35,878 bases of DNA from assembly GCF_002382885.1 (NCBI RefSeq), contig NZ_NWVL01000075.1, positions 1 to 35,878 of the forward strand, in the 5' to 3' direction. The notes beneath the pieces are model-generated. The model did not search any database, was not told the origin of the DNA, and saw only the letters and a list, made by a program, of their open reading frames with translations. Source of the DNA: Streptomyces sp. WZ.A104. Its GTDB lineage: Bacteria > Actinomycetota > Actinomycetes > Streptomycetales > Streptomycetaceae. Below are positions 7,687 through 14,889 of this stretch, in pieces; within the stretch, counting starts at the first letter, position 1; each line of letters opens with the position of its first letter. The translations under genes were made by a program, and so were the position numbers.

Positions 7687-8178
7687 TCAGGGGCTGCTGC
7701 CGGCTCCGGTTTCCTGGAGCCGGTGGGCCTCCTTGATGGAGAAGCGGGCGCTGTCCCGCACGAGGGGGTCCTCGTCGGCCCGCGCGGTGGTGTCCAGGAC
7801 CGTGGCGACGACCGGGTCGGCCGTGTAGGGGGCCAGCGACATCGCCGCGTACTGGCGGACCAGGTCCTCGGTCGGGTCGCGCAGCGCGGTGAGCAGGGCG
7901 CGGCCCGCTTCGCGGCGCAGGGCCGGGTCGGCCGGGGGCCAGACGCGCAGGACGGTGGCGCTCTCGACCCGGGCGAGGTCGTACTCGCCGGGGTCCGCGA
8001 CGACCGAGACGAGGAAGGGCAACGCCTGGGCGTTGGCATCCAGTTCGGTGATGATCTCGCGCTTGCGGTCGCTGTCGGCGGGCAGGGCGCGGAACTCGGC
8101 TATCAGGCGCTCGGCGGCTTCGGCGGCTGCCGTCGCTGCCGTGGTCGGGGAGTGCGTGTCGTTCATGGGGGTGGACAC
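7687..8178 (-). CDS. HEAT-repeat-like protein
   Basis: A 163-residue soluble, mostly helical protein with no signal peptide or membrane segment. Repeated helical pairs such as ALPFLVSVVADPGEYDLARVESATVLRVW, ALLTALRDPTEDLVRQYAAMSLAPY and VVATVLDTTARADEDPLVRDSARFSI (quoted here only in outline) have the D-P-x-x-x-V-R rhythm of HEAT repeats, which usually mediate protein binding. The longest start is GTG 8178, 6 bp after the stop of the upstream membrane-protein gene; ATG 8166 is an alternative. Neither has a clear Shine-Dalgarno, which suggests coupling to the upstream gene. The partner is unknown. Confidence 0.75.
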   Translation of the reverse strand: MSTPMNDTHSPTTAATAAAEAAERLIAEFRALPADSDRKREIITELDANAQALPFLVSVVADPGEYDLARVESATVLRVWPPADPALRREAGRALLTALRDPTEDLVRQYAAMSLAPYTADPVVATVLDTTARADEDPLVRDSARFSIKEAHRLQETGAGSSP

Positions 8179-8184
8179 TTTCTG

Positions 8185-8568
8185 TCAGGGCCAGTCGACC
8201 AGTGCCATGAATGCTACGAAAGTGACCACGGCGGTGGCGGGTGCGGCGAGCGCCAGGCCCACCCGCCGGGCCGCGTAGCGGACCTGGTGCGGGACGGCCC
8301 AGCTCGCGATCAGCACGATCAGGGCGACCAGCAGGCCGATCCAGAGGACGGTCCACGCGACGGTGAAGCTCGCGTCGAAGCGGTCGGCCTCGGCCCCGTT
8401 GCAGGAGTCGCACGCCATCGGCGTGAGCCCGCCGAAGAACAGGGCGACCAGCCCCAGCGGCAGGGTCACGACCGTGGAGATCAGCGGGGCGATCCAGGCG
8501 CGGGGGGCGGGGGCGTGATCGGGGGCGGTCTTTGGGGTGCTGCCGCCGTCGTGGCTGTTCTCGCTCAT
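8185..8568 (-). CDS. Small three-helix membrane protein
   Basis: A 127-residue protein. A polar N-terminus (about 1-22) is followed by hydrophobic segments at about 26-47 (PLISTVVTLPLGLVALFFGG), 68-90 (FTVAWTVLWIGLLVALIVLI) and 103-122. Between the first two is MACDSCNGAEADRF, whose CDSC pair could form a disulfide or bind metal. No family was recognised. It is probably co-transcribed with the HEAT-like gene 6 bp downstream. Confidence 0.7.
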   Translation of the reverse strand: MSENSHDGGSTPKTAPDHAPAPRAWIAPLISTVVTLPLGLVALFFGGLTPMACDSCNGAEADRFDASFTVAWTVLWIGLLVALIVLIASWAVPHQVRYAARRVGLALAAPATAVVTFVAFMALVDWP

Positions 8569-8664
8569 GTGGCCGAGTCAACCCCCGGGGGTCCGCCGCC
8601 CGCATGAGTACGCGGGCTCAGCTCCCGGTCGGCAGGTGAGCGCGCTCCTCCAGCCAGGCGTGGC

Positions 8665-9495
8665 TCAATCCCACCAGAACGACCACGCTTTCTGGTTGAG
8701 CACGGCCTTCTCGGCGTACACGTCGAGGTCGTGCGGCGGGGACTGGTCGATGTTGTCCGGACAGAACGCGTAGTGCTCGGCGGCCAGCGCGCGGGCCTCC
8801 TCGACGGTGGTGGGCGGGCGGCCCACGGAGACGATCATCGTGTCGAAGCCGAGCACCACGACCCGGGCGTCGTACCGGTCCTCCCAGGAGCGGAGCACCG
8901 CGCAGAGCCGGGCCACGTCGTTCTCGTGGTTCATTGGCCCAGACCAGCCGATCGCCGCCGGTATGTCGGCGCTGCGGCGGGCCGGGACGAGGGCCATCCG
9001 GGCCCCGCCGAGCCACTCGTCCGCGTCGGCGGCGATCACACCCGCGAGGCCCGCGGCCGCCGTGTCCGCGTCCTCGGCCGCCTCCCGGGCGGGGACGGGC
9101 GCGAGGCCGGGCCAGGAACCGGGTCCCTCGGACTGCTCCTCGCCCTCCCCGGCCGCCGTGCCTTCGCCCATCTCGTCGTCCGCGTACTCCGTCCAGTAGT
9201 CCGCCAGGACCTCGTCGGCGTCGTGGTCGCCGGGATACGACGTGCCGTCCGGGCAGAGGTCCCACTCCTCGGGCCACTGGTCTCGGCGGCCACCGGTGAC
9301 GAGCACCGGCAGCAGCCCGAGCCGCCGCCCGGCCGCCCGCAGGTCCGGCCAGTCGCGCGGGGCCGCCGGGCCGTCCGCGTACCAGAGCAGCGGCTCGTGC
9401 CAGGGGCCGTCCAGCGTGGCGTCCACCAGGGAGCCGGGCGGGAGGGGCAGGCCGGAAGTGGCCAGGGAGGGCAGAGGGTTCGGGAGCGTCGCCAT
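8665..9495 (-). CDS. DUF4253 domain-containing protein
   Basis: A 276-residue cytosolic protein. The N-terminal part contains LPVLVTGGRRDQWPEEWDLCP. The central part is acidic and low in complexity (EMGEGTAAGEGEEQSEGPG). The C-terminal third carries the pattern typical of DUF4253 proteins: AAIGWSGPMNHENDVARL, RSWEDRYDARVVVLGFDT, SVGRPPTTVEEA, LAAEHYAFCPDNIDQ. The domain has no established activity; some relatives occur as immunity-like or SMI1-neighbour proteins, but nothing here supports that role. The start is ATG 9495, taken because the frame loses coding character upstream. It diverges from the alpha/beta hydrolase gene. Confidence 0.82.
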   Translation of the reverse strand: MATLPNPLPSLATSGLPLPPGSLVDATLDGPWHEPLLWYADGPAAPRDWPDLRAAGRRLGLLPVLVTGGRRDQWPEEWDLCPDGTSYPGDHDADEVLADYWTEYADDEMGEGTAAGEGEEQSEGPGSWPGLAPVPAREAAEDADTAAAGLAGVIAADADEWLGGARMALVPARRSADIPAAIGWSGPMNHENDVARLCAVLRSWEDRYDARVVVLGFDTMIVSVGRPPTTVEEARALAAEHYAFCPDNIDQSPPHDLDVYAEKAVLNQKAWSFWWD

Positions 9496-9663
9496 GGTGG
9501 TGAGCGTAGGCGGCGGCACTGACAACGCGCGGGGCGGCGACACCGAGGTACGGCGACGTGGCCTGCGGGTCGTGGACATCAGAGGTTGCACCCCGTGGGG
9601 CATCCCGACCGTCCCGACGGGCCCGGAGCGCTGAAGCCGGTGCGGGGAGGTGCTGGCTGGATA

Positions 9664-10593
9664 ATGATGTCGGGCATGAGTTTGTACGTCGATGATCCCG
9701 CCCGCCTCGGAACCACGCGCCTCTCCGACGGGAGGCTTCTCGGCTGGGCCGAGTGGGGCCCGGAGGACGGGCTGCCCGTCCTGCTCTCTCCGGGAGCCGC
9801 GACCAGCCGGTGGCTCGGGATCGGGGCCGGGGCCGTCGAGACGGAGGGCGTCCGGCTGGTATCGATGGATCGCCCCGGGCTCGGGGTGTCCACGCCCGCG
9901 TCCGACCGGACCTTCGCCGACTTCGTGGACGACGTACGGGAGCTGGCCGAGCTGCGCGGGCTGGGCCCGCGTCCGGCCATGCTCGGGAACTCCCAGGGCG
10001 CGCCCTTCGCCCTCGCCTGTGCGGCGGCGCGCGCCGTCTCCGCGCTCACGCTCGTCTCGGCCGCCGACGAGGTCGCGGCACCGGAGTTCGCCGCAGCGCT
10101 GCCCGACGAGCTTCGGGACCTGGTCACGAGGGTGGCGGACGATCCGGTCGGCGCCGAGGAGGTGTTCGCCGGGCTCGACGCGGACGCGATGCGGCGGATG
10201 GTCCTGGCCGGGAGCCCGGCGTGCGATCTCACCGTGTACGAGGACCCCGGCTTCGCCGCCGCCTACGGCCGCGCCCTCGACGAGGCGTTCTCGCAGGGCG
10301 CGGCGGCCGGATACGCCCGGGACACCGTGCTCGCGATGGGTCGGTGGCCCATCGACCTCGGCGCGATCACCGTCCCGGTCGACGTCTGGTACGGCGAGGA
10401 GGACGCCTCCCACTCGCCCGACCTCGGCCGCAGCCTCGTCTCCCGTATCCCCGGCGCGCAGCGCACGGTCGTGCCGGGGATCGGCGGCGCGCTGCTCTGG
10501 GCCGCCGCGGAGCCGATCCTCGCGTCGCTGGCGGAGACCGTACGGCGGGACGGGCGGATGGACGGGCCGGCGGACGGGCGCAAGGACCGGTAG
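9664..10593 (+). CDS. Alpha/beta-fold hydrolase with atypical triad
   Basis: A protein of about 309 residues. The core fold is visible as GWAEWGPEDGLPVLLSPGA (first strand and oxyanion loop), MDRPGLGVST, the nucleophile elbow LGNSQGAPFAL with Ser110, and VPVDVWYGEEDASHSPD, which supplies the acid. The position normally filled by the catalytic His (GGH-LLW) reads GGALLW, with Ala276, and no His occurs in the last 40 residues. The remaining candidate is the His in DASHSPD. It may be inactive, or use a different triad. The start is ATG 9664 (9667 and 9676 are also possible); GGGGAGG lies at 9644-9650. The Asp/Gly/Arg tail is probably disordered. Confidence 0.85.
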   Translation: MMSGMSLYVDDPARLGTTRLSDGRLLGWAEWGPEDGLPVLLSPGAATSRWLGIGAGAVETEGVRLVSMDRPGLGVSTPASDRTFADFVDDVRELAELRGLGPRPAMLGNSQGAPFALACAAARAVSALTLVSAADEVAAPEFAAALPDELRDLVTRVADDPVGAEEVFAGLDADAMRRMVLAGSPACDLTVYEDPGFAAAYGRALDEAFSQGAAAGYARDTVLAMGRWPIDLGAITVPVDVWYGEEDASHSPDLGRSLVSRIPGAQRTVVPGIGGALLWAAAEPILASLAETVRRDGRMDGPADGRKDR

Positions 10594-10707
10594 CGGGGTG
10601 GGCGCGGCTGACGGCGGTCGTCGCTCCCCGGGCGTATCGTCGTGGCGCCCGTTGCGCGCCGCCCGGCCCCCTCTGTCGGCCGGGCCGATCCGGCAGGAGC
10701 CCCCCCG

Positions 10708-11277
10708 GTGAACAGGATCGTCACGTCCATCTCGCTCTCCCTCGACGGCTTCTTCGAAGGGCCCGACCAGGACATCGACTGGCACACCGTGGACGAGGAG
10801 GTGCACCAGCACTTCAACGACTACCTCCGGACGATGGGCGGCTTCGTCGAGGGGCGCGTCACCTACCAGCTGATGGAGGAGTTCTGGCCGACCGCCGATC
10901 AGGACCCCGCCAACGAAGGGCCGATGGCCGAGTTCGCGGGCATCTGGCGGGACATGCCGAAGTTCGTCTTCTCGCGGACGCTGGAGAGCGTGGGCCCCGG
11001 GGCGACCCTGCTGCACGAGGTCGACCCCGAGCAGGTGCGCTCGCTGCGGGACGCCGCTTCGGGGGACCTGGTGGTCGGCGGGGCGGACCTGGTGGAGTCG
11101 TTCCGGCGGTTCGACCTGGTCGACGAGTACCGGATCTACATCCATCCGGTCATCCTCGGCCGGGGCCGCCCCTTCTTCCGGGACACGGAGGAGCGGCAGA
11201 TGCTCCGGCTGCTGGAGACCCGGACCTTCGGGAACGGAGTCGTACTGCTCCGTTACGCGACGGTCCGGGAGGGATAA
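10708..11277 (+). CDS. Dihydrofolate reductase family protein (RibD C-terminal domain)
   Basis: A 189-residue protein with the DHFR/RibD_C pattern: IVTSISLSLDGFFEGPDQDIDW, GFVEGRVTYQLMEEFW, KFVFSRTLESV, DLVVGGADLVESFRRFDLVDEYRIYIHPVILGRGRPFF, given here in outline. These proteins are probable NAD(P)H-dependent reductases whose substrates are mostly unknown; the group is distinct from the folate-pathway enzyme. The start is GTG 10708 with AGGAG at 10695-10699. It ends 13 bp before the convergent DUF397 gene. Confidence 0.87.
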   Translation: MNRIVTSISLSLDGFFEGPDQDIDWHTVDEEVHQHFNDYLRTMGGFVEGRVTYQLMEEFWPTADQDPANEGPMAEFAGIWRDMPKFVFSRTLESVGPGATLLHEVDPEQVRSLRDAASGDLVVGGADLVESFRRFDLVDEYRIYIHPVILGRGRPFFRDTEERQMLRLLETRTFGNGVVLLRYATVREG

Positions 11278-11290
11278 CGGCGGTGTGAGG

Positions 11291-11533
11291 TCAGGCGGTG
11301 GCGGCGTAGGCGGCGAACGCCGACCAGGCCGTGGGCGCGACCGTGAACGTCGGGCCCTCGATGTCTTTCGAGTCACGGATGTGGACGGCGGCGGGGTGGG
11401 CGGCGATCTCGACGCACTGCCCGCCTTCGCTGCCGCTGTAGCTCGACTTGCGCCAGTCGTAGGCGACTTCGAGGCACTGGCCGCCTTCGTCGCTGCTGTA
11501 GCTCGACTTGAACCAGTTCAGTGCGGTGCTCAT
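11291..11533 (-). CDS. DUF397 protein with duplicated motif
   Basis: An 80-residue protein. The DUF397 signature occurs twice in tandem: WFKSSYSSDEGGQCLEVA at residues 7-24 and WRKSSYSGSEGGQCVEIA at 27-44, followed once by the usual tail VHIRDSKDIEGPTFTVAPTAW. DUF397 proteins are small cytosolic partners of WhiJ-type regulators in Streptomyces. The ATG overlaps the stop of the upstream HTH gene (ATGA), and GGGAGAG lies just upstream, so the pair is one operon. Functionally it is inferred to modulate the HTH protein. Confidence 0.9.
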   Translation of the reverse strand: MSTALNWFKSSYSSDEGGQCLEVAYDWRKSSYSGSEGGQCVEIAAHPAAVHIRDSKDIEGPTFTVAPTAWSAFAAYAATA

Positions 11534-12354
11534 GTCTCTCCCAGTAAACGGGCCAGCAGGCGCAGGGTCTCAAGAGGGGTGAGCGCCTGGGCTCGCAGCA
11601 TCGCATACTTCTGGGCGAGGATGCTGATCTCATTCCGGTCGGAGATCAGGTGGCTGCCGCGCTGGGTCTCGGTGTAGGCGACGTGCTGGTGGTCCGGGGT
11701 CTCCAAGAGGGTGAAGGGGCCCGCGAGGCTCGCGTGAACCCTGCTGTCGAGCGGGAGCACCTGGAGGCAGACTCCCGGGAGTTGGGCCATCTCGTAGAGG
11801 TGGCGCAGCTGCTCCAGGTGGTCCTCGTCCGACGTCAGTTTCATCATCAGGACCGGTTCCCAGATCACCATGCTGATCGTCGGCGGTTTCCTTCGGTTCA
11901 GGATCTGCTGCCGTTGCAGTCGCGTCGCCGTCTGCGTCTCGATCTCCTCCGGGCTGTAGACCGGGATCTTGTTGCGGAACACCGCCTCCGCGTACGCCTT
12001 CGTCTGGAGCAGGCCCGGGATGACCTGGTTGTCGTACCAGGACAGCGCCAGCGCGTCATGCTCCATGTCGATGTACTGCTCGGCCCACAGCGGGATCAGG
12101 TCGACTTCCGGCATGTTGTCGACCGCCGTCGACAGCGCGCCCTTGGTGTCCAGCAGATCGTCGATCGTCTCCGCCAGATCCGGGACGAGGGAGCGTCTGC
12201 CCTGCTCGACGGAGGCGATCGTGTCCTCCTGTACGCCTGCCGCTTGGGCTAGTTCGGTCTGCGTGAGGCCCGCCTCCTTGCGGAAGCGGGCCAGCAGCTT
12301 GCCCACGAGCTTCATCGTCGACGCGTTCTTACGCTGTCGCTTTCTGGGGTGCAT
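11530..12354 (-). CDS. XRE-family HTH regulator with DUF5753 domain (WhiJ-like)
   Basis: A 274-residue regulator. The N-terminal HTH (about 18-75) is LLARFRKEAGLTQTELAQAA, then VQEDTIASVEQGRR. The C-terminal DUF5753 region (about 95-274) has YIDMEHDALALSWYDNQVIPGLLQT, QTATRLQRQQILNRRKPP, EQLRHLYEMAQLPGVCLQVLPLD and GPFTLLETP, in outline. This architecture matches WhiJ-type repressors that work with a DUF397 partner in Streptomyces development. The start is ATG 12354 with GGGAG about 9 bases upstream. The basic N-terminal tail is unusual. A 14-bp inverted repeat lies 38-72 bp upstream of the start. Confidence 0.9.
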   Translation of the reverse strand: MHPRKRQRKNASTMKLVGKLLARFRKEAGLTQTELAQAAGVQEDTIASVEQGRRSLVPDLAETIDDLLDTKGALSTAVDNMPEVDLIPLWAEQYIDMEHDALALSWYDNQVIPGLLQTKAYAEAVFRNKIPVYSPEEIETQTATRLQRQQILNRRKPPTISMVIWEPVLMMKLTSDEDHLEQLRHLYEMAQLPGVCLQVLPLDSRVHASLAGPFTLLETPDHQHVAYTETQRGSHLISDRNEISILAQKYAMLRAQALTPLETLRLLARLLGET

Positions 12355-12391
12355 ACGGTCCCACTCCCACCCCGGAACCCACTTCACGCAC

Positions 12392-12426
12392 GCGCGACCC
12401 GTACAACAAATGTGTACGGGTCGCGC
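12392..12426 (-). terminator. Perfect 14-bp dyad between lipoprotein and HTH genes
   Basis: 12392-12405 (GCGCGACCCGTACA) is the exact complement of 12413-12426, around the 7-nt loop 12406-12412. It lies 45 nt downstream of the DUF4232 lipoprotein stop, as expected of its terminator. It is also only 38-72 bp upstream of the HTH start, so it could be an operator of that regulator. There is no T-run on either strand. Confidence 0.6.
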
Positions 12427-12470
12427 AGAGTTACCGCACGTCAGGCGCTGGCCCTGGCTGCCTCGTCCGC

Positions 12471-13187
12471 TCAGTACATCAGGGCGGTCTCGATGTCCGA
12501 CTGCCAGTAGGTGACGAAGCCCAGGCTGTCGGTGTAGGTCTCCGCCGGGAGCTTCACCGTGGCCTCGTTCTTCGGCTTGTTGTTCCTGTCGACCATGGTG
12601 ACGCCGAGGTTGTCGCTCTTGACCGGCTCGTTCTGACCGGGCTCTCCGAGGAGCGCGATGCCCGCGTACGCCTTCTCGCCGGGGGAGAGCGTGACGACCG
12701 CCTGCGGCTTGCTGTCCTTGTAGACCGGGTACACGGCCTGCGCGTCGTCGAAGCGGAGGAACGGTGCGTAGTACGCGGCGCAGTCGGCGGAGCCGGTGTT
12801 GGTCACCGTGAGCAGCAGGTGGTTGATCGGGCGGCTGACCGAGGAGACCTTCACCTCGGAGTTCGTGGCCGTGCAGGCCGGGATCGACGCCGGGGCCTTC
12901 GCGTTCGGCGCGGCCTCCGGCTTCTTGCCGTTGCTGTCGCCGTTGCCGCTCGCGTGCTTCCCCCCGGCGGGGACCGTCTGCGTGTCGGGCGCGCCGGCCT
13001 TCGGGGCGTCGGGCTGTGCCTTGCCGTCGGCGCCGTCGGCGCTCGTCGCCGCAGGGGCCGCCGTCTCGGTCGAGCCGGCTGCCTTGGTTCCCATGGCCTT
13101 GTCCTCGCCGCCGCAGGCGGTGAGCGAGAGAGCGGCCGCGAGGGCGGTGGCGGCGAGGGCGGTGGTGCGGATGCGGTTGGTGCGCAT
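12471..13187 (-). CDS. DUF4232 lipoprotein
   Basis: A 238-residue secreted lipoprotein. The signal peptide MRTNRIRTTALAATALAAAL ends in the lipobox LTAC with lipidation at Cys25. Residues about 26-100 are an Ala/Gly/Asp/Pro-rich linker. The C-terminal domain (about 103-238) begins IPACTATNSEVKVSSVS and contains NHLLLTVTNTGSADCAAY and LSPGEKAYAGIALL, the beta-rich DUF4232 pattern; two Cys (PAC and ADC) probably form its disulfide. It sits on the outer face of the cell membrane. The function of the domain is unknown. The gene is divergent from a membrane-tethered HTH protein, sharing a 195-bp upstream region. Confidence 0.88.
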   Translation of the reverse strand: MRTNRIRTTALAATALAAALSLTACGGEDKAMGTKAAGSTETAAPAATSADGADGKAQPDAPKAGAPDTQTVPAGGKHASGNGDSNGKKPEAAPNAKAPASIPACTATNSEVKVSSVSRPINHLLLTVTNTGSADCAAYYAPFLRFDDAQAVYPVYKDSKPQAVVTLSPGEKAYAGIALLGEPGQNEPVKSDNLGVTMVDRNNKPKNEATVKLPAETYTDSLGFVTYWQSDIETALMY

Positions 13188-13334
13188 GGCGGTGGTACTC
13201 CCCGTACTCGGTTGATCTGCGGTGCTGCTGTGGTCTGGTCCGAGCTTGTGGGGCAGCGGATTCCGGCCGCAACGCCTGCTGAACCATTGGGGATGCTGGA
13301 ACGTCTACGCGTACGGTGACCTGCGGGAATTTCG

Positions 13335-13360
13335 CGTCCCTGGAACGCCGTTCCGGGACG
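13335..13360. promoter_or_regulatory. Inverted repeat upstream of the membrane HTH gene
   Basis: The site reads CGTCCC-T-GGAAC-GCC-GTTCC-GGGACG, a dyad interrupted by one extra T in the left arm. The core GGAACGCCGTTCC is exact. It is 23 bp upstream of the GTG start and next to the GGGAGGGG ribosome site (13366-13373). It could be an operator for autoregulation or a leader hairpin that hinders ribosome binding. Confidence 0.45.
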
Positions 13361-13382
13361 GACCAGGGAGGGGAACGCCGTC

Positions 13383-14771
13383 GTGGCGACGCCGGAGGCC
13401 GAGCACTTCGCGGCCCTGCTGAAGGAACTGAAGGGCCGTTCGGGACGCAGCTACGGGGTTCTCGCGGGGAGACTGCACGTCAGTACGTCGACCCTCCACC
13501 GGTACTGCAACGGTGACGCCGTGCCCAACGAGTACGCTCCCGTCGAGCGGTTGGCGCGGCTGTGCGGGGCGACGGGCGACGAGCTGGTGGAGGTGCACCG
13601 GCGGTGGATCGTTGCGGACGCGGCCCGGCGGCGGCCGACGGGGGCGGGGGTTCCTGCTCCTGCTCCCGTTCCCGTTCCCGCTTCGGCTTCGGCTTCGGTG
13701 GAGCCGGAGCCGGAGCCGGAGCCCGAGTCCGCGCCTGCGGCCGAGCGTGTGCCCCCGTCCGCGCCTCCCGACCCCGCCAGCGACGCGCCCGCCGGAGCCC
13801 CCGGTGGCAGTCGCTCCCCGTGGGCCCGGCTCTCCCGGCGTACCCGGGTGCTGCTCGCCGCCGCCGGGGCCGCCGCGCTCCTCGTGCCCACCACCGTCGT
13901 CGCCGCCGATCTCGTCGGGTCAGGAGCTGGGCCGGGGGCGGAGGGCGGTGCGGGTGCTTCGGACCGGGCCGGGAGGGAGGGCGGCGATTCGGTGGTTCCC
14001 GGGGCCTCCTCCTCCGCCGGCTCCCCGGCCTCGCCGTCGGTGAGCGCCTCCCCGTCGTCCGGCGGTCCGTCGGCCGCGCCCCCGGTGGAGCCCGGCGCGC
14101 CCGCCCGTTCCGGTGCGGAGCGGCCCAGGAGCGGCGGTACGGGGGTCGGTGCGCCCCCGGCCGTCACCATCTCCTCGTACAACTGGGATGAGCCCTGCGG
14201 GCAGTTCTACCTGCTGAACCGGGGACCGGAAGGCCTGGCTCCGCCGCCCCCGCCGCAGGACCGGCGCGGCTGGGCCCGGTCGTACGGTGGCGTGGACGCG
14301 GGGAACATGCTGCTTCAGCTGACCGTGCAGGGCACCACGCGCGAGGCGGTCGTCCTGAAGGGGCTGTATGTGCGGGTGCTGTCCCGCAAGGCTCCGCTGC
14401 CCTGGTCGGCGTACCTGATGGGGAACGGCTGCGGCAGCGGCATCGCGCCCCGGACCTTCGCGTCCGACCTCGACACCCGGCACCCGATCATGACCCCCGT
14501 ACCCGGAACGCAGGGCGACCGGACGATCCCCGCAGTGCCTTTCCCGTTCAAGGTGACGTCCGAGGACGTGGAGGTCTTCAACCTGGACATGAAGGCCGTG
14601 GGGTACGACGTCACCTGGTACCTGGAGCTGAAGTGGAGCAGCGGCGGGCGTGAGGGGATGCTGCGGATCGACGACCACGGCAAGCCGTTCCGTACGAGCG
14701 GGATGCGGGGGCGGCCGATGTACACGTACGGCAACGACGAAGTGAAGTGGGAGCCCTTCACCCCGGGGTGA
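13383..14771 (+). CDS. Membrane-tethered HTH protein with extracytoplasmic domain
   Basis: A 462-residue protein with four parts. An XRE-type HTH (about 5-80: LKGRSGRSYGVLAGRLHVST, LHRYCNGDAVP, RLARLCGATGDELVEVHRRW) should be cytoplasmic. A low-complexity Pro/Ala/Ser/Glu linker (about 88-150) follows. One membrane segment (about 155-176, VLLAAAGAAALLVPTTVVAA) comes next, then a Gly/Ser/Pro linker. The globular C-terminal domain (about 262-462) has Cys272 and Cys350, which could pair outside the cell. The plan is that of a one-component transmembrane regulator, with basic residues (SRRTR) just before the membrane segment setting the cytosol-in orientation. The start is GTG 13383 with GGGAGGGG nine bases upstream. 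The ligand and target genes are unknown; the divergent lipoprotein is a natural candidate partner. Confidence 0.8.
   Translation: MATPEAEHFAALLKELKGRSGRSYGVLAGRLHVSTSTLHRYCNGDAVPNEYAPVERLARLCGATGDELVEVHRRWIVADAARRRPTGAGVPAPAPVPVPASASASVEPEPEPEPESAPAAERVPPSAPPDPASDAPAGAPGGSRSPWARLSRRTRVLLAAAGAAALLVPTTVVAADLVGSGAGPGAEGGAGASDRAGREGGDSVVPGASSSAGSPASPSVSASPSSGGPSAAPPVEPGAPARSGAERPRSGGTGVGAPPAVTISSYNWDEPCGQFYLLNRGPEGLAPPPPPQDRRGWARSYGGVDAGNMLLQLTVQGTTREAVVLKGLYVRVLSRKAPLPWSAYLMGNGCGSGIAPRTFASDLDTRHPIMTPVPGTQGDRTIPAVPFPFKVTSEDVEVFNLDMKAVGYDVTWYLELKWSSGGREGMLRIDDHGKPFRTSGMRGRPMYTYGNDEVKWEPFTPG
13653..13723. repeat. Consecutive hexanucleotide repeats in the HTH-protein linker
   Basis: Four short in-frame arrays follow one another: CCTGCT x2, CCCGTT x2, CTTCGG x3, then GAGCCG x3 plus a partial copy. 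They encode the PAPAPVPVPASASASVEPEP part of the linker. Being hexamers, gain or loss of a unit changes linker length without breaking the frame. Confidence 0.8.
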
Positions 14772-14831
14772 GCCGTACCGGCGGGGTTCCACGACGCCGC
14801 CGTGGAACCAGCCGCCCCTGGGGCGTGCCCC

Positions 14832-14878
14832 ACGCGCGTGGGCCCCGGCACATCACCCGTGCCGGGGCCCACGCGCGT
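14832..14878. terminator. Bidirectional terminator, perfect 20-bp stem
   Basis: 14832-14851 is the exact reverse complement of 14859-14878, with the loop ATCACCC. It lies between the convergent ends of the membrane HTH gene (14771) and argS (14890), so it can end transcripts from both sides. It is the longest perfect stem I found in the window. Confidence 0.88.
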
Positions 14879-14889
14879 ACGCTCCGGGG

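Noticed and set aside
7680..7689. TGAGGCCTCA palindrome at the hemB end
   Set aside because: It is simply the two convergent stop codons with a 4-bp gap; too short to act as a terminator.
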